Source: Nitrospirota bacterium (lineage in GTDB: Bacteria > Nitrospirota > 9FT-COMBO-42-15 > HDB-SIOI813). Taken from it: a stretch of DNA of 53,219 nucleotides. The first letter of the stretch is position 1. Each line of letters opens with the position of its first letter. The DNA lies in assembly GCA_020846775.1 (NCBI GenBank), contig JADLDG010000051.1:1-53219 (forward strand), in the 5' to 3' direction. Below are positions 1 to 8,378 of this stretch, piece by piece. A model generated the notes under the pieces. That model was not told the DNA's origin and did no database searches. It was given only the letters and a program-made list of their open reading frames with translations. Position numbers and translations under genes: made by a program.

Positions 1-448
1 AGGCAAACCTCTGGACAATGTAGGTAACAGCCTGGGTCTGTACAGGATGGGCAATAAATATCAGGGAGGCCGCAAGGGCTATAAACCACCTGGTCCTCGA
101 ATCCATTTTGAAGCGCTCCATGACAGGTGTCCTTAATGTCAGACCAGCAAGCAGCCAGACCAGGAGGCCGTTTATTATATGTATGACGATATTCACTACA
201 TGATACCCGAAGACGCTGAGACGGCCAAAATGATAGTTCAGTGCAAAGGAGAGCTCTCCTATATATCTTGTCCCCGAAAAATTATGGAAATTTGCAAGGC
301 TTCTGATCTTGCTGTTCTTTATGATATTGCCAATATCATCAAAGTGGAAGGGAGAGAAAAAGCTGTTGGAATAGATAAGGAGGGCAGTTGCTGACACAAG
401 TATCAGGGCCAGTGTAAAGCCGGACTTTTTATATACCTCTTTTTTCAT
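1..448 (-). CDS. TMTC-like GT-C glycosyltransferase (3' end outside window)
   Basis: About 149 N-terminal codons are present. The ATG at 448-446 overlaps the stop of the upstream gene (445-447) in an ATGA junction, which implies translational coupling. The translation starts MKKEVYKKSGFTLALILVSA, has an N-terminal membrane segment, then FHFDD, the Asp pair in the first periplasmic loop of GT-C enzymes, and later the HPVQTQAVTYI motif. It aligns closely with the neighbouring gene over its whole visible length, so it is a tandem paralogue. The TMTC (DUF1736) family are polyprenyl-phosphate-sugar-dependent membrane glycosyltransferases, with eukaryotic members O-mannosylating cadherins. The substrate here is unknown, and TPRs are expected beyond the window edge. 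Confidence 0.85.
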   Translation of the reverse strand, partial: MKKEVYKKSGFTLALILVSATALLIYSNSFFSPFHFDDIGNIIKNSKIRSLANFHNFSGTRYIGELSFALNYHFGRLSVFGYHVVNIVIHIINGLLVWLLAGLTLRTPVMERFKMDSRTRWFIALAASLIFIAHPVQTQAVTYIVQRFA

Positions 449-2328
449 CTCTGTCTTTCCTTTATTTCCTTTGCCTTGAAGGCCAAAACGAGGTTATTGC
501 GGGCTTCAGAAAAATCAGGGTTCAGTCTTAAGGCTGCCCTGAATTCCCCTATCGCCTCGTCTATCTTTCCCATATTTGCAAAGATAAAGCCAAGACTGTT
601 GTGGGCCTTGGCAAAGTCAGCATCGAGATTTAAGACGGTCTTGAATTCCTCTATCGCCTCATTAGAAAGGCCCTTTTTATAGTAAGCGACCCCAAGGTCG
701 TAATGGGCCTCTGTCAGCTTCGGATTAAGCCGCAGGGCATTCCTGTATTCTTCTATCGCTTCATCAGCCCTCCCCTGTCCTGAATAGACAGATCCGAGGA
801 GATGGTGTACCGGAGCACTTTCAGGCCTGAGTCTCAGAAAGGTCTTGAATTGTTCTATCGCCTCATTGTAGAGGCCTTTTTTCCTGTAGGCAACTGCGAG
901 GTCATATATGGCCTCTACAAGATCAGGCTTGAACATTAAGGCAGTCTTGTATTCGTTTATGGCCTCGTCTATTCGACCCTCCTTATAATAAGCAGCTCCG
1001 AGGTTGTCATACCCCCTTGCCTTTTTAGGGCTTTTACGCACCACATCTGTCCAGAGGGCAACTTCATTCCCCCAGACAAGGTTCCTTTTAAACGTAAGCA
1101 GGGAAAGTGGAATGACAACAACAGCTATCACAATGGAGGCTGCAAGCATCTGAGAAACCCTGATCCCTGACCTCTCCCGCCAGTATTCAATACCATACAG
1201 CAGCGCTGAACCAGATGACATAGCAAATCCCGCACCAGGCAGATAGAGTCTGTGCTCAAAGATCACATCCTTTATAGGTATGATACTTGATTCAACTGAA
1301 AGGGTTATAAAAAACCAGAGGATGCCAAAGGACGTCAACAGCAGATACACATTACCGTTCCTACGGGAATAGACAAAAAGATATACAGCGAGACACAGGA
1401 TAGCCAAAAGGAACAGAAAGGATAAGAAGACTGCAGGTGTAGAAAGGGAATGATAGACGGGGTAGTCATAATCAAGATTCTGATTGACAGGAAGAACCAG
1501 CAATCTGATATATGTAACTATCACCCGGAATTGTGTAAGTAAATAATCACCTCTTGAAATATTCAATGTGTTCTGAGCCGCCCCTTCCAGACTTCCCGCA
1601 ATGTTGCTGACAGGTATATGGAAATCCATAAGGGTCAGGGGAATGACGGCAAGGGTTAGAAGATATGGAACAAAAACGTACAGATGCCTCCTCCTGTCCT
1701 TAAAAAATGTGAATTCAAATAGAAGGATCATAAAGGGGAGGGTAAAGCTGATCTCCTTGGTCTTCATGGCAAGGATGGCAGAAGATATGGAAAGAAGATA
1801 GATGATAATCCTGAATCTCTTACCGGAAGCGAGTCTCCATTTCAGAAAAAGCACCAGTGATAAGAAATAAAACAGCGTCGCCAGGGAGGCAAACCTCTGG
1901 ATAATATATGTGACCGCCTGGGTCTGTACCGGATGAGTAATAAAGATCAGGGACGCAGCAAGTGCTATAAAACCGTTAAGCTGCTCCCTTCCGGATGCAC
2001 CTGCCATCATCGCCGGCGTCCTGAATATCAAAGTGACTAAACACCAGACAAGGAGGCCATTAATAATGTGGATGGAGACATTGACCAGGTGGTAGCCAAA
2101 GACGTTAAGTCCTCCGAAATAATAGTTCAGTGCAATAGATAGTTCACCCACATATCTGGTTCCTGAAAGATCAAGAAAATTGGAGAGATCTCTGATCCTG
2201 CCTCCTTCAAAGACAATATGAGGGATGTCGTCAAAGACGAAGGGGGATGAGAATGTGCCGGAGTTGACAAGAATTGCAATTATGGTGACAAGAGACATTA
2301 CTACAACAAAGGGAACCCCCTGCTGCAT
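445..2328 (-). CDS. TMTC-like GT-C glycosyltransferase with C-terminal TPRs
   Basis: The frame opens at a TTG at 2418, inside the upstream gene. ATG 2328 is preferred because it lies just past that gene's stop and aligns with the start of the neighbouring paralogue; ATG 2379 is an alternative. The product is about 627 residues. It has an N-terminal membrane helix, the FVFDD acidic motif, HPVQTQAVTYI in a loop, about ten more membrane segments, and an EHRLYLPG motif typical of TMTC proteins. Five or so 34-residue TPRs follow (for example AIYDLAVAYRKKGLYNEAIE). The family transfers sugars from lipid carriers to exported proteins; TPRs probably select or dock the substrate. This copy keeps the classical RLYLP motif, unlike the five copies at 17-31 kb, which have QENRGYL there. 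Confidence 0.85.
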   Translation of the reverse strand: MQQGVPFVVVMSLVTIIAILVNSGTFSSPFVFDDIPHIVFEGGRIRDLSNFLDLSGTRYVGELSIALNYYFGGLNVFGYHLVNVSIHIINGLLVWCLVTLIFRTPAMMAGASGREQLNGFIALAASLIFITHPVQTQAVTYIIQRFASLATLFYFLSLVLFLKWRLASGKRFRIIIYLLSISSAILAMKTKEISFTLPFMILLFEFTFFKDRRRHLYVFVPYLLTLAVIPLTLMDFHIPVSNIAGSLEGAAQNTLNISRGDYLLTQFRVIVTYIRLLVLPVNQNLDYDYPVYHSLSTPAVFLSFLFLLAILCLAVYLFVYSRRNGNVYLLLTSFGILWFFITLSVESSIIPIKDVIFEHRLYLPGAGFAMSSGSALLYGIEYWRERSGIRVSQMLAASIVIAVVVIPLSLLTFKRNLVWGNEVALWTDVVRKSPKKARGYDNLGAAYYKEGRIDEAINEYKTALMFKPDLVEAIYDLAVAYRKKGLYNEAIEQFKTFLRLRPESAPVHHLLGSVYSGQGRADEAIEEYRNALRLNPKLTEAHYDLGVAYYKKGLSNEAIEEFKTVLNLDADFAKAHNSLGFIFANMGKIDEAIGEFRAALRLNPDFSEARNNLVLAFKAKEIKERQR

Positions 2329-2350
2329 GTAAGAACGTGCCGGAAATTCC

Positions 2351-3148
2351 TTATGGAGATTTTGCACACCTGAAGCCATGATCAAAATCGCTGTGCCAGT
2401 TATGTCCCCTTGTCGCAAGGGTTGATCTTATAGCATATCTTGAGGCAGTTCTTGTATACCTGTAGAGGGGAGTCTCATAGGACCCGCCGCGCAGTACGCG
2501 ATAAGGCCCGGTATAATGGCCGGCTGAAACAGTATTTCCCGGATAAGGCGTATACCACTCAGACGTCCACTCTCTTACATTACCGGCCATGTCATATACA
2601 CCATACGGACTGACATCCCCCGGATAGCTGCCAACAGCCGCTGTCCACTTTCTCCCGGACTCTGCGGTGTTTGCCTTTCCAGTGTCATATTCATTCCCCC
2701 AGGGCCATAGCCTGCCGTCAGTACCACGGGCTGCCTTCTCCCACTCAACCTCTGTGGGAAGACGTTTCCCGGCCCACTTGCAGTAGGAATCGGCATCCAG
2801 CCAATCCACATCAACAACAGGATAGTTGTCCTCGCCCTTTTTAAATACCTCTCTCTCCACCCAGTGGCTTGGCCGATAGGGATCATTTACCTTGAGCACA
2901 AAGTCTAAAAACTGGGCATTAGTAACCTCATAGCGGTCCATGTAGAAATCATCTACATAAACCATATGCCTTGGAAGTTCATCCACTCCAATGGCCATAC
3001 CAAGTTTGCCGTCGGATTCACTGCTTCCCATCTCAAAAGATCCGGCAGGTATATAGACCATGTCAGCAGGCAGATCCTTCTTTACAATAAAATTCTGATG
3101 ACTGCAGCCGGCCAGCAGAGATACAATCGTTAGGATCACCAGGAACAT
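2351..3148 (-). CDS. SUMF1-fold (FGE-sulfatase domain) lipoprotein, copy 3
   Basis: The frame extends to 3169, but ATG 3148 has an ideal AAAGGAGGT Shine-Dalgarno and gives a clean lipoprotein signal (MFLVILTIVSLLAGC, lipobox Cys15). The rest is one formylglycine-generating-enzyme-type domain: MVYIPAGSFEMGSSESDG near the start, DRYEVTNAQFLDFV, CKWAGKRLPTEVEWEKAARG, WPWGNEYD, GVYDMAGNVREWTSEWY and a terminal HGFRCAKSP. The cysteine pair used by true FGEs after the RGGS motif is absent (RGGSYETPLYRYTR), so formylglycine formation is unlikely. A structural, sugar- or metal-binding role on the cell surface is possible. It is the third of three tandem paralogues downstream of the multiheme cytochrome. 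Confidence 0.88.
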   Translation of the reverse strand: MFLVILTIVSLLAGCSHQNFIVKKDLPADMVYIPAGSFEMGSSESDGKLGMAIGVDELPRHMVYVDDFYMDRYEVTNAQFLDFVLKVNDPYRPSHWVEREVFKKGEDNYPVVDVDWLDADSYCKWAGKRLPTEVEWEKAARGTDGRLWPWGNEYDTGKANTAESGRKWTAAVGSYPGDVSPYGVYDMAGNVREWTSEWYTPYPGNTVSAGHYTGPYRVLRGGSYETPLYRYTRTASRYAIRSTLATRGHNWHSDFDHGFRCAKSP

Positions 3149-3172
3149 CTTACCTCCTTTACTCAGCATTCA

Positions 3173-4009
3173 TTACTCAGCATCCAGGGCACATCGGAAT
3201 CCGTGGCCGGGATGATCCCACTGCGGGGCTACTGAATGTCTGTAGGCAGTTCTGGCAAAAGGCACAGAGGGGTTTTCAAATGAGCCGCCGCGCAGAACCT
3301 TATATTTTTCTCCAAATGCCTCACGCTTCAGGGTGCTCCCTGGATAGGGCTTATACCAGGAAGAGGTCCATTCCATCACATTTCCCCCCATATCATAAAC
3401 CCCGTAGGGGCTCACCCCCTGCGGATAACTTCCAACAGGTGTTGTCCAGCTTGTCAGGGCCTCTAATGTATTGGCTTTTAAATCCTCTGGAACGTTTGGT
3501 TCGTTGCCCCAGGGCCACTGGCGGCCGTCTGTACCCCTTGCGGCCTTTTCCCACTCTTCTTCAGTTGGAAGTCTTTTCCCAACCCAGCGGCAATAGTCAT
3601 CTGCATCATACCAGGATATAGCGTTCATTGGATGATTTATTTTTGGTACGGGATATATCTTAACCCACTCCTCAACTTTCCATATCCGCGGGGTCCTTCG
3701 TCCTGTTATATCAAGAAACTTCCTGAACTCCCCAACGGTAACTTCATACAGGTCTATGTAATAGCCCTTCAGATACACCCTGTGCTGCGGGATTTCATCA
3801 ACCCCGACTGCCAGTCCCAGGAGGCCGTCTTTCTCATTGCTCCCCATCAGAAACCATCCTTCAGGGATGTATGCCATCCCATCAGGCGGAGCAGGAGGTT
3901 TGACCTCTCTCATCATTGTACTGCATCCGGTTAATAAAAGACCATAGACAAAACAACACAAAAGAGAAAAACCTGCTGTCGAAACACTCTGGTAAAATTT
4001 ATTCCGCAT
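3173..4009 (-). CDS. SUMF1-fold (FGE-sulfatase domain) lipoprotein, copy 2
   Basis: This 278-residue protein begins with a lipoprotein signal whose lipobox is LLTGC (Cys29). A single SUMF1 domain follows with MAYIPEGWFLMGSNEKDG, DLYEVTVGEFRKFLD, CRWVGKRLPTEEEWEKAARG, WPWGNEP, GVYDMGGNVMEWTSSWY and HGFRCALDAE. The post-RGGS segment is RGGSFENPSVPFARTAYR, without the two catalytic cysteines of FGE. Its 5' end overlaps the 3' end of copy 1 by 11 bp, so the two are co-translated. All three copies share a GVDE(I/L)P segment after the MGS motif. Function unknown beyond the fold; an outer-membrane or periplasmic anchored partner of the cytochrome is one option. Confidence 0.88.
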   Translation of the reverse strand: MRNKFYQSVSTAGFSLLCCFVYGLLLTGCSTMMREVKPPAPPDGMAYIPEGWFLMGSNEKDGLLGLAVGVDEIPQHRVYLKGYYIDLYEVTVGEFRKFLDITGRRTPRIWKVEEWVKIYPVPKINHPMNAISWYDADDYCRWVGKRLPTEEEWEKAARGTDGRQWPWGNEPNVPEDLKANTLEALTSWTTPVGSYPQGVSPYGVYDMGGNVMEWTSSWYKPYPGSTLKREAFGEKYKVLRGGSFENPSVPFARTAYRHSVAPQWDHPGHGFRCALDAE

Positions 4010-4823
4010 CCTTCACACATCTGAAACCGAGTCCGCGATGTTTATATTCCGGCTCATAGGTATTGGAGCGATAGGCCGACCTGCTGTATGGAAGGGCTGG
4101 CATAACCCATGAGCCCCCCCTGCCAATCCTGTATATCTTACCATAGGATTCCCGCGTAAGTGAACTCCCAGGATACGGAAGGAACCATGATGACGTCCAC
4201 TCCCCGACATTTCCACACATATCATAGACCCCATAAGGACTGACATCTTCCGGCAGACTCCCCGGTACAAGAATTCTGCCCGGTCCTGTATATTTTGAAT
4301 TACAATACTCTCCTTTAAAATCATTCCCCCAGGGCCACTGACGATGGTCTGTACCCCGTGCAGCCTTCTCCCACTGCTCCTCAGTCGGGAGTCTCTTTCC
4401 GGCCCAGCGGCAGTAGGCTTCAGCATCATACCAACTGACGTATGTAACCGGGATATCGTCCTGGCCTTCCGGTGGAGAACCATCCTTCCACGAATATAAG
4501 CCTTCTTTAATATCCACCGGTGGGGGATGGCCGGTTGCCCTTACGAATAATTTATATTCACCATTAGTCACTTCATATCTGTCTATGAAATAGCTATCCA
4601 GAGACACCTTGTGCAGTGGAATCTCATCTACCCCTACAGATGTCCCTACTTGTCCATCATTTTCTGAGCTGCCCATGAGGAACTCTCCGGAAGGGATCAG
4701 AACCATCCCGTCTTCTAATGGTGGATAGTGATTGCCTGCTGATGATACTTCTTCTGCCTTCGCTGTTGATGCAATTACCATCACCAGAGCCATTGCAACT
4801 ACCTGAGACAATAAAAAAAGCAC
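3999..4823 (-). CDS. SUMF1-fold (FGE-sulfatase domain) exported protein, copy 1
   Basis: The open frame extends to 4940, inside the cytochrome gene. GTG 4823 is chosen because it lies 18 bp past the cytochrome stop, follows a GGGGGAG Shine-Dalgarno, and makes a textbook signal peptide ending ASTAKA before EEVSS. The SUMF1 domain shows MVLIPSGEFLMGSSENDG, DRYEVTNGEYKLFV, CRWAGKRLPTEEQWEKAARG, WPWGNDF, GVYDMCGNVGEWTSSWF and GFRCVKDAE. It has RGGSWVMPALPYSRSAYR at the catalytic region, so it lacks the FGE cysteine pair. Unlike copies 2 and 3 it has no lipobox and should be soluble in the periplasm or secreted. Confidence 0.88.
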   Translation of the reverse strand: MLFLLSQVVAMALVMVIASTAKAEEVSSAGNHYPPLEDGMVLIPSGEFLMGSSENDGQVGTSVGVDEIPLHKVSLDSYFIDRYEVTNGEYKLFVRATGHPPPVDIKEGLYSWKDGSPPEGQDDIPVTYVSWYDAEAYCRWAGKRLPTEEQWEKAARGTDHRQWPWGNDFKGEYCNSKYTGPGRILVPGSLPEDVSPYGVYDMCGNVGEWTSSWFLPYPGSSLTRESYGKIYRIGRGGSWVMPALPYSRSAYRSNTYEPEYKHRGLGFRCVKDAE

Positions 4824-4840
4824 GTACTCCCCCGGCCTCT

Positions 4841-7549
4841 CTAAAACTCCTCCCCTGCGGTCCCTGCACACCATAAGGGACCTATGAATGAGCTTGGATT
4901 GGGACGGTAGTGGCAGGTAGACATGGTCGTTCCATGACATTTCAGATCACAACGAAAGAGAGTAAAACTCCCCTGAACATCCATATACCACCTTGGTTTA
5001 ATCGCCGTGGCGCCTTCTACGAGTCCGGGGGCGAAGTTAATAAGATGCGTATCTACCACCCCGTCAATAATACCATCTTCGTCATCCGGAGGAAGACACC
5101 CGGGAGGGTCTGACATGGAGTCTCCGCCGCCGCAGTTCGGGTAGATTCTACCGGTTCCATTCCCATAGATGGTGTTCGGCGCCTCAATATTGCTGTGGAC
5201 GTTGTTGTGGCATTCATGACAGTAGGCGCCGCCAAGCAACAAGTGGTATACATGAAGATTGTAATCCCAGGCAGACGAAATCAATCCAGGATTCCCGAAG
5301 AAGTTGGTCCATGATGGATCATATGGATTCGCCCCGGACTGATTCGGATCAAATGCGCGCCGGTCATGGCACTGGAAACAGAGGCTGAAGTTATCATAAT
5401 TTGAACTGCTCTTGCCATCCTCACCATAGTTTCTTCCCGGATTCCGGATGTCAGTATTGTACATGTTCCTCAGTATGCGTGTATAGATGGAACCATGTGG
5501 CCCCTGAGGTTTGGTTGGATCTATACTGGTATCTTCACCTATCTTGGACGGACGATCGGTTATCCTCCTGTATGAAGCACCATTCGGAAGGCCTGTTACA
5601 GGGCCTTTGACATCACCAATCCCTGACACGTTATTGTTATGGCAATCCGTACATTGGATGGTAATGTTCCTTAGCGCCCCGGCAGGGTCTGCATCACAGC
5701 TCCCATTGGTACCTGCCGGATTAACACTTGACTCACTGATATCAAAGGCAATGGCAAGCTGCTTACAGAGCTGACGTGTGCCATTTCTTCCAGGAGCAGC
5801 CACAGGGTGAAAGGCCGGATTATAAAACTGCTGCGTATGATCCAGACCTATATCCGCACTGTTAGGGTCGAACTCTTTCCGCTTGTTGCTGTAACCCCTG
5901 AGGCTCAAATTAGCATTAGTGGGACCGGCATCTCTTGGATCTGAACGATAGTTGGTATCCTCGGGGTATCTGCTGCCTAAAAACAGATTAGTATAACTAT
6001 TCCCGTGACACCTTAAACAGACTTCATATACATATGGTTCACGGCTGTTCCCGGCTATCTTTGCCCCTACGACACTACCATTAATATCAATCCCCTTCAT
6101 ACCCTTTAACCTGTTGGTCTTCGCAACCTGATGCGGGTTGTGGCAATCTACACATTCGATATGTGTAGTATCCTGTATGGTGGTACCAGGGGTATATTCA
6201 TTGAAAACCGGAGGGGAGGAACTCCAGAGTTCCACTCCTTCCTGAGGTCTGGCTACAAATACAGGTTCATGGCCCGGGTCCATGGTAATGTTCATTGCGC
6301 TGCCGGTGCCGCCGCGGCCTAAGTTTACATCTTTATAAAATTCGCTCCTGATATCAGGCGGCGTTACACCAGGCACAGGTGTGATTCCCATCTCCGTTGC
6401 CGGTCTGTGGCAAAGATAGCAGGTATTCTCTATGGCCAGATTATTGTTGAAATCCACTCCTTCGCGCAAGAGCCTCTTTGCACCCTGAGCCGTGTGTGGA
6501 TCGTGGCAGGCCCGGCAGGCATATTTACCCACTGTATGATCCGGGGCCCCGTCAAAGTTATACGGATTAGACTGTGTCGGATTTGCCGGCGGTACAAATG
6601 TAGCCACATCGTGTGAACTCCCCGACCAGCCCGGCTTATCGTGACAGTAAACACAGATGATCTTTCCCCTGTCAGGACTCTCAGGCTCGTTGAAGAAGTT
6701 GGCACGCAGGAACTTGGGAAAAGTTGCAGCATGAGGATTATGACAGGAGGTACACTGCACTGAATCGTACCTGCCCGAAAGATTGCCGGGATATCTCCTC
6801 ATCGGTGAAATAGGGGTGGTATCTCCCACCTTGGCAGGCGGAACCAACGGCGCACCCGGGTCTACAAGTTCTTCATCCCTGAGGGCAAGGACCGTATCGT
6901 ATACAAAAGACACAGGATGGTCATTCTGCAGGTTAGTGCCAATAACCCTTGTATCCCCTGTTGAAACCCCTGATCCCACAGGCATTGTCCCGGCGCCTCC
7001 TGCCGATGCCTGACCTGTCGGATAAATCATGTCGAACGAAGGGAAAAATATCCCTGAACCAGGCGGATTGACGACTGTCCCCATGGCAATTGTCCCGTCA
7101 TGACAGGAAAGACATAATCTCGAATAACCAGTAGGGGCATTAGGCTTTGGGGGGCTTACTTCATATGCCTCAAAACTGGTACTCCAGATCTGGTCGTAAA
7201 GGATATAGCGTGCTGCAGACAGATTTCTATTCCATAATGGCGCTGAAAGTGTCGTTGTGGCTTCTGCATCTGACCCGTGAGGAGTGTGACAGAAAATACA
7301 TACTTCAGTTGTCTGTTCGGTGTATACATTGCGCTCTATACCTGAGGGAGGAACAGAGGAAAGATTATGTTTCGTATTTCTGATGTCTTCAAGCAGTGAT
7401 GGCACTAATGGCACCGGTGGAGGCGGGGGAGCCGGAGGTGACTGGGAATGGCTGCTCTCTCCAGGCACAAGGACAATAGAAAGACATGCTAAGGAGATGA
7501 CGACTACAAGTAAAATTAAGTATCTTTTAGAAGCGGCTATTTTATCCAT
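4841..7549 (-). CDS. Multiheme c-type cytochrome (11 CXXCH plus one CX3CH)
   Basis: A 902-residue exported protein. Residues 8-29 form a signal peptide or membrane anchor, residues 38-50 are a proline-rich tether, and the first haem site is C84-IFCH. I count eleven CXXCH sites (CIFCH, CLSCH, CTSCH, CVYCH, CRACH, CYLCH, CVDCH, CLRCH, CTDCH, CFQCH, CHECH) and one CDLKCH, an atypical CX3CH, close to the C-terminus. Several carry the CXXCHNPH or CHDPH context of the doubled-CXXCH cytochrome families. The likely role is electron transfer in the periplasm or across the envelope. It sits 27 bp after the preceding small exported protein and 18 bp before the first SUMF1 gene, in the same long operon. 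The electron partner is not evident here. Confidence 0.92.
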   Translation of the reverse strand: MDKIAASKRYLILLVVVISLACLSIVLVPGESSHSQSPPAPPPPPVPLVPSLLEDIRNTKHNLSSVPPSGIERNVYTEQTTEVCIFCHTPHGSDAEATTTLSAPLWNRNLSAARYILYDQIWSTSFEAYEVSPPKPNAPTGYSRLCLSCHDGTIAMGTVVNPPGSGIFFPSFDMIYPTGQASAGGAGTMPVGSGVSTGDTRVIGTNLQNDHPVSFVYDTVLALRDEELVDPGAPLVPPAKVGDTTPISPMRRYPGNLSGRYDSVQCTSCHNPHAATFPKFLRANFFNEPESPDRGKIICVYCHDKPGWSGSSHDVATFVPPANPTQSNPYNFDGAPDHTVGKYACRACHDPHTAQGAKRLLREGVDFNNNLAIENTCYLCHRPATEMGITPVPGVTPPDIRSEFYKDVNLGRGGTGSAMNITMDPGHEPVFVARPQEGVELWSSSPPVFNEYTPGTTIQDTTHIECVDCHNPHQVAKTNRLKGMKGIDINGSVVGAKIAGNSREPYVYEVCLRCHGNSYTNLFLGSRYPEDTNYRSDPRDAGPTNANLSLRGYSNKRKEFDPNSADIGLDHTQQFYNPAFHPVAAPGRNGTRQLCKQLAIAFDISESSVNPAGTNGSCDADPAGALRNITIQCTDCHNNNVSGIGDVKGPVTGLPNGASYRRITDRPSKIGEDTSIDPTKPQGPHGSIYTRILRNMYNTDIRNPGRNYGEDGKSSSNYDNFSLCFQCHDRRAFDPNQSGANPYDPSWTNFFGNPGLISSAWDYNLHVYHLLLGGAYCHECHNNVHSNIEAPNTIYGNGTGRIYPNCGGGDSMSDPPGCLPPDDEDGIIDGVVDTHLINFAPGLVEGATAIKPRWYMDVQGSFTLFRCDLKCHGTTMSTCHYRPNPSSFIGPLWCAGTAGEEF

Positions 7550-7575
7550 TTAATTGAATCCATTATAAAGATAAT

Positions 7576-8322
7576 CTAAAACATGTCAACTCTGCGGAAA
7601 GAAAAAAAACGACGAGATTTAAAGAATATTATTGGCAAGAATAAGCAAGCCACACTCAGTACGTCTATTCCACCACTTTCGGGGCCATCCCTGTGTGATC
7701 TTATAGTTCCGCACCCTAAGCCGTTTCCGTTCCTGACAGAGGCCTTGGATAACTCTAATGACATAGATCTCGTCCCCTCATCTGTAGATAAAAATGAGTA
7801 ACTTGATTCCATGGAAATATCTGTCTGCTGCGGCTGCCCATCACTACCCGCAGAGCCGTTGTCTTTCAGTATAAGCCGCTCACCGGACTTTAACATGTCC
7901 TGAGGAATATCCCAGGTCAACACTACCTTCTTACCCTTTGGGACTGAATCAATGGAAATCCTCCACATTGTATTACCATCCGCAAATCCCCTGATGTCCT
8001 TCCAGAGTTGTACAGACTGTTTTCCTCCGGCAGCCTTTCCGCTCAGGTAGGCCCTCAGGATTAAAGGGTGGTCAGAATCAGGATGAGATGTCAGTGCAGG
8101 GGTATCCCATAGATAATCAAGATCATCGGTAGCCCCTTGTTCCTTGCCGATTACAAGCTTGTTGTAAATCTTTTCTCCATTATCAGAGACTGTAGAGACC
8201 TCTATAGGGAACTTCCATGCAGAGGCATGCGGAGGACACAGGAGAAAATTAGAAATAATTATTATGAACACAAAAATAGCGATAATACTGATTTGTTTTT
8301 CGGGTGCGTCTTTTATACTCAT
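7576..8322 (-). CDS. Exported protein of unknown function with possible C-terminal sorting tail
   Basis: A 248-residue protein with a signal peptide (hydrophobic stretch about residues 12-30, cleavage near SAW). The mature part is a predicted beta-rich domain containing NKLVIGKEQGATDDLDYLWD and LWKDIRGF. Both are also recognisable in the next protein upstream (IAGVREGATDGFNSALD and LWRDIRAF), so the two share a domain. The C-terminus has GNGLGCGTI, a hydrophobic stretch (IDVLSVACLFLPIIFF) and basic residues KSRRFFSFRR. That is the layout of Cys-containing C-terminal sorting signals such as MYXO-CTERM or JDVT-CTERM, though I cannot assign it to a named family. No enzymatic motif is visible. 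Confidence 0.75.
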   Translation of the reverse strand: MSIKDAPEKQISIIAIFVFIIIISNFLLCPPHASAWKFPIEVSTVSDNGEKIYNKLVIGKEQGATDDLDYLWDTPALTSHPDSDHPLILRAYLSGKAAGGKQSVQLWKDIRGFADGNTMWRISIDSVPKGKKVVLTWDIPQDMLKSGERLILKDNGSAGSDGQPQQTDISMESSYSFLSTDEGTRSMSLELSKASVRNGNGLGCGTIRSHRDGPESGGIDVLSVACLFLPIIFFKSRRFFSFRRVDMF

Positions 8323-8378
8323 TTTTTACATTTACCTCATTATTCTGATATTAATATATAATATTTGTTTTTCCTATG

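Noticed and set aside
4013-4483. 156-codon frame overlapping the first SUMF1 gene in another frame
   Set aside because: The SUMF1 frame has all family motifs and a Shine-Dalgarno; the overlapping one has none.
2351-4823. Annotation of the SUMF1 genes as active formylglycine-generating enzymes
   Set aside because: The cysteine pair after RGGS is missing in all three and no sulfatase gene is in the window.
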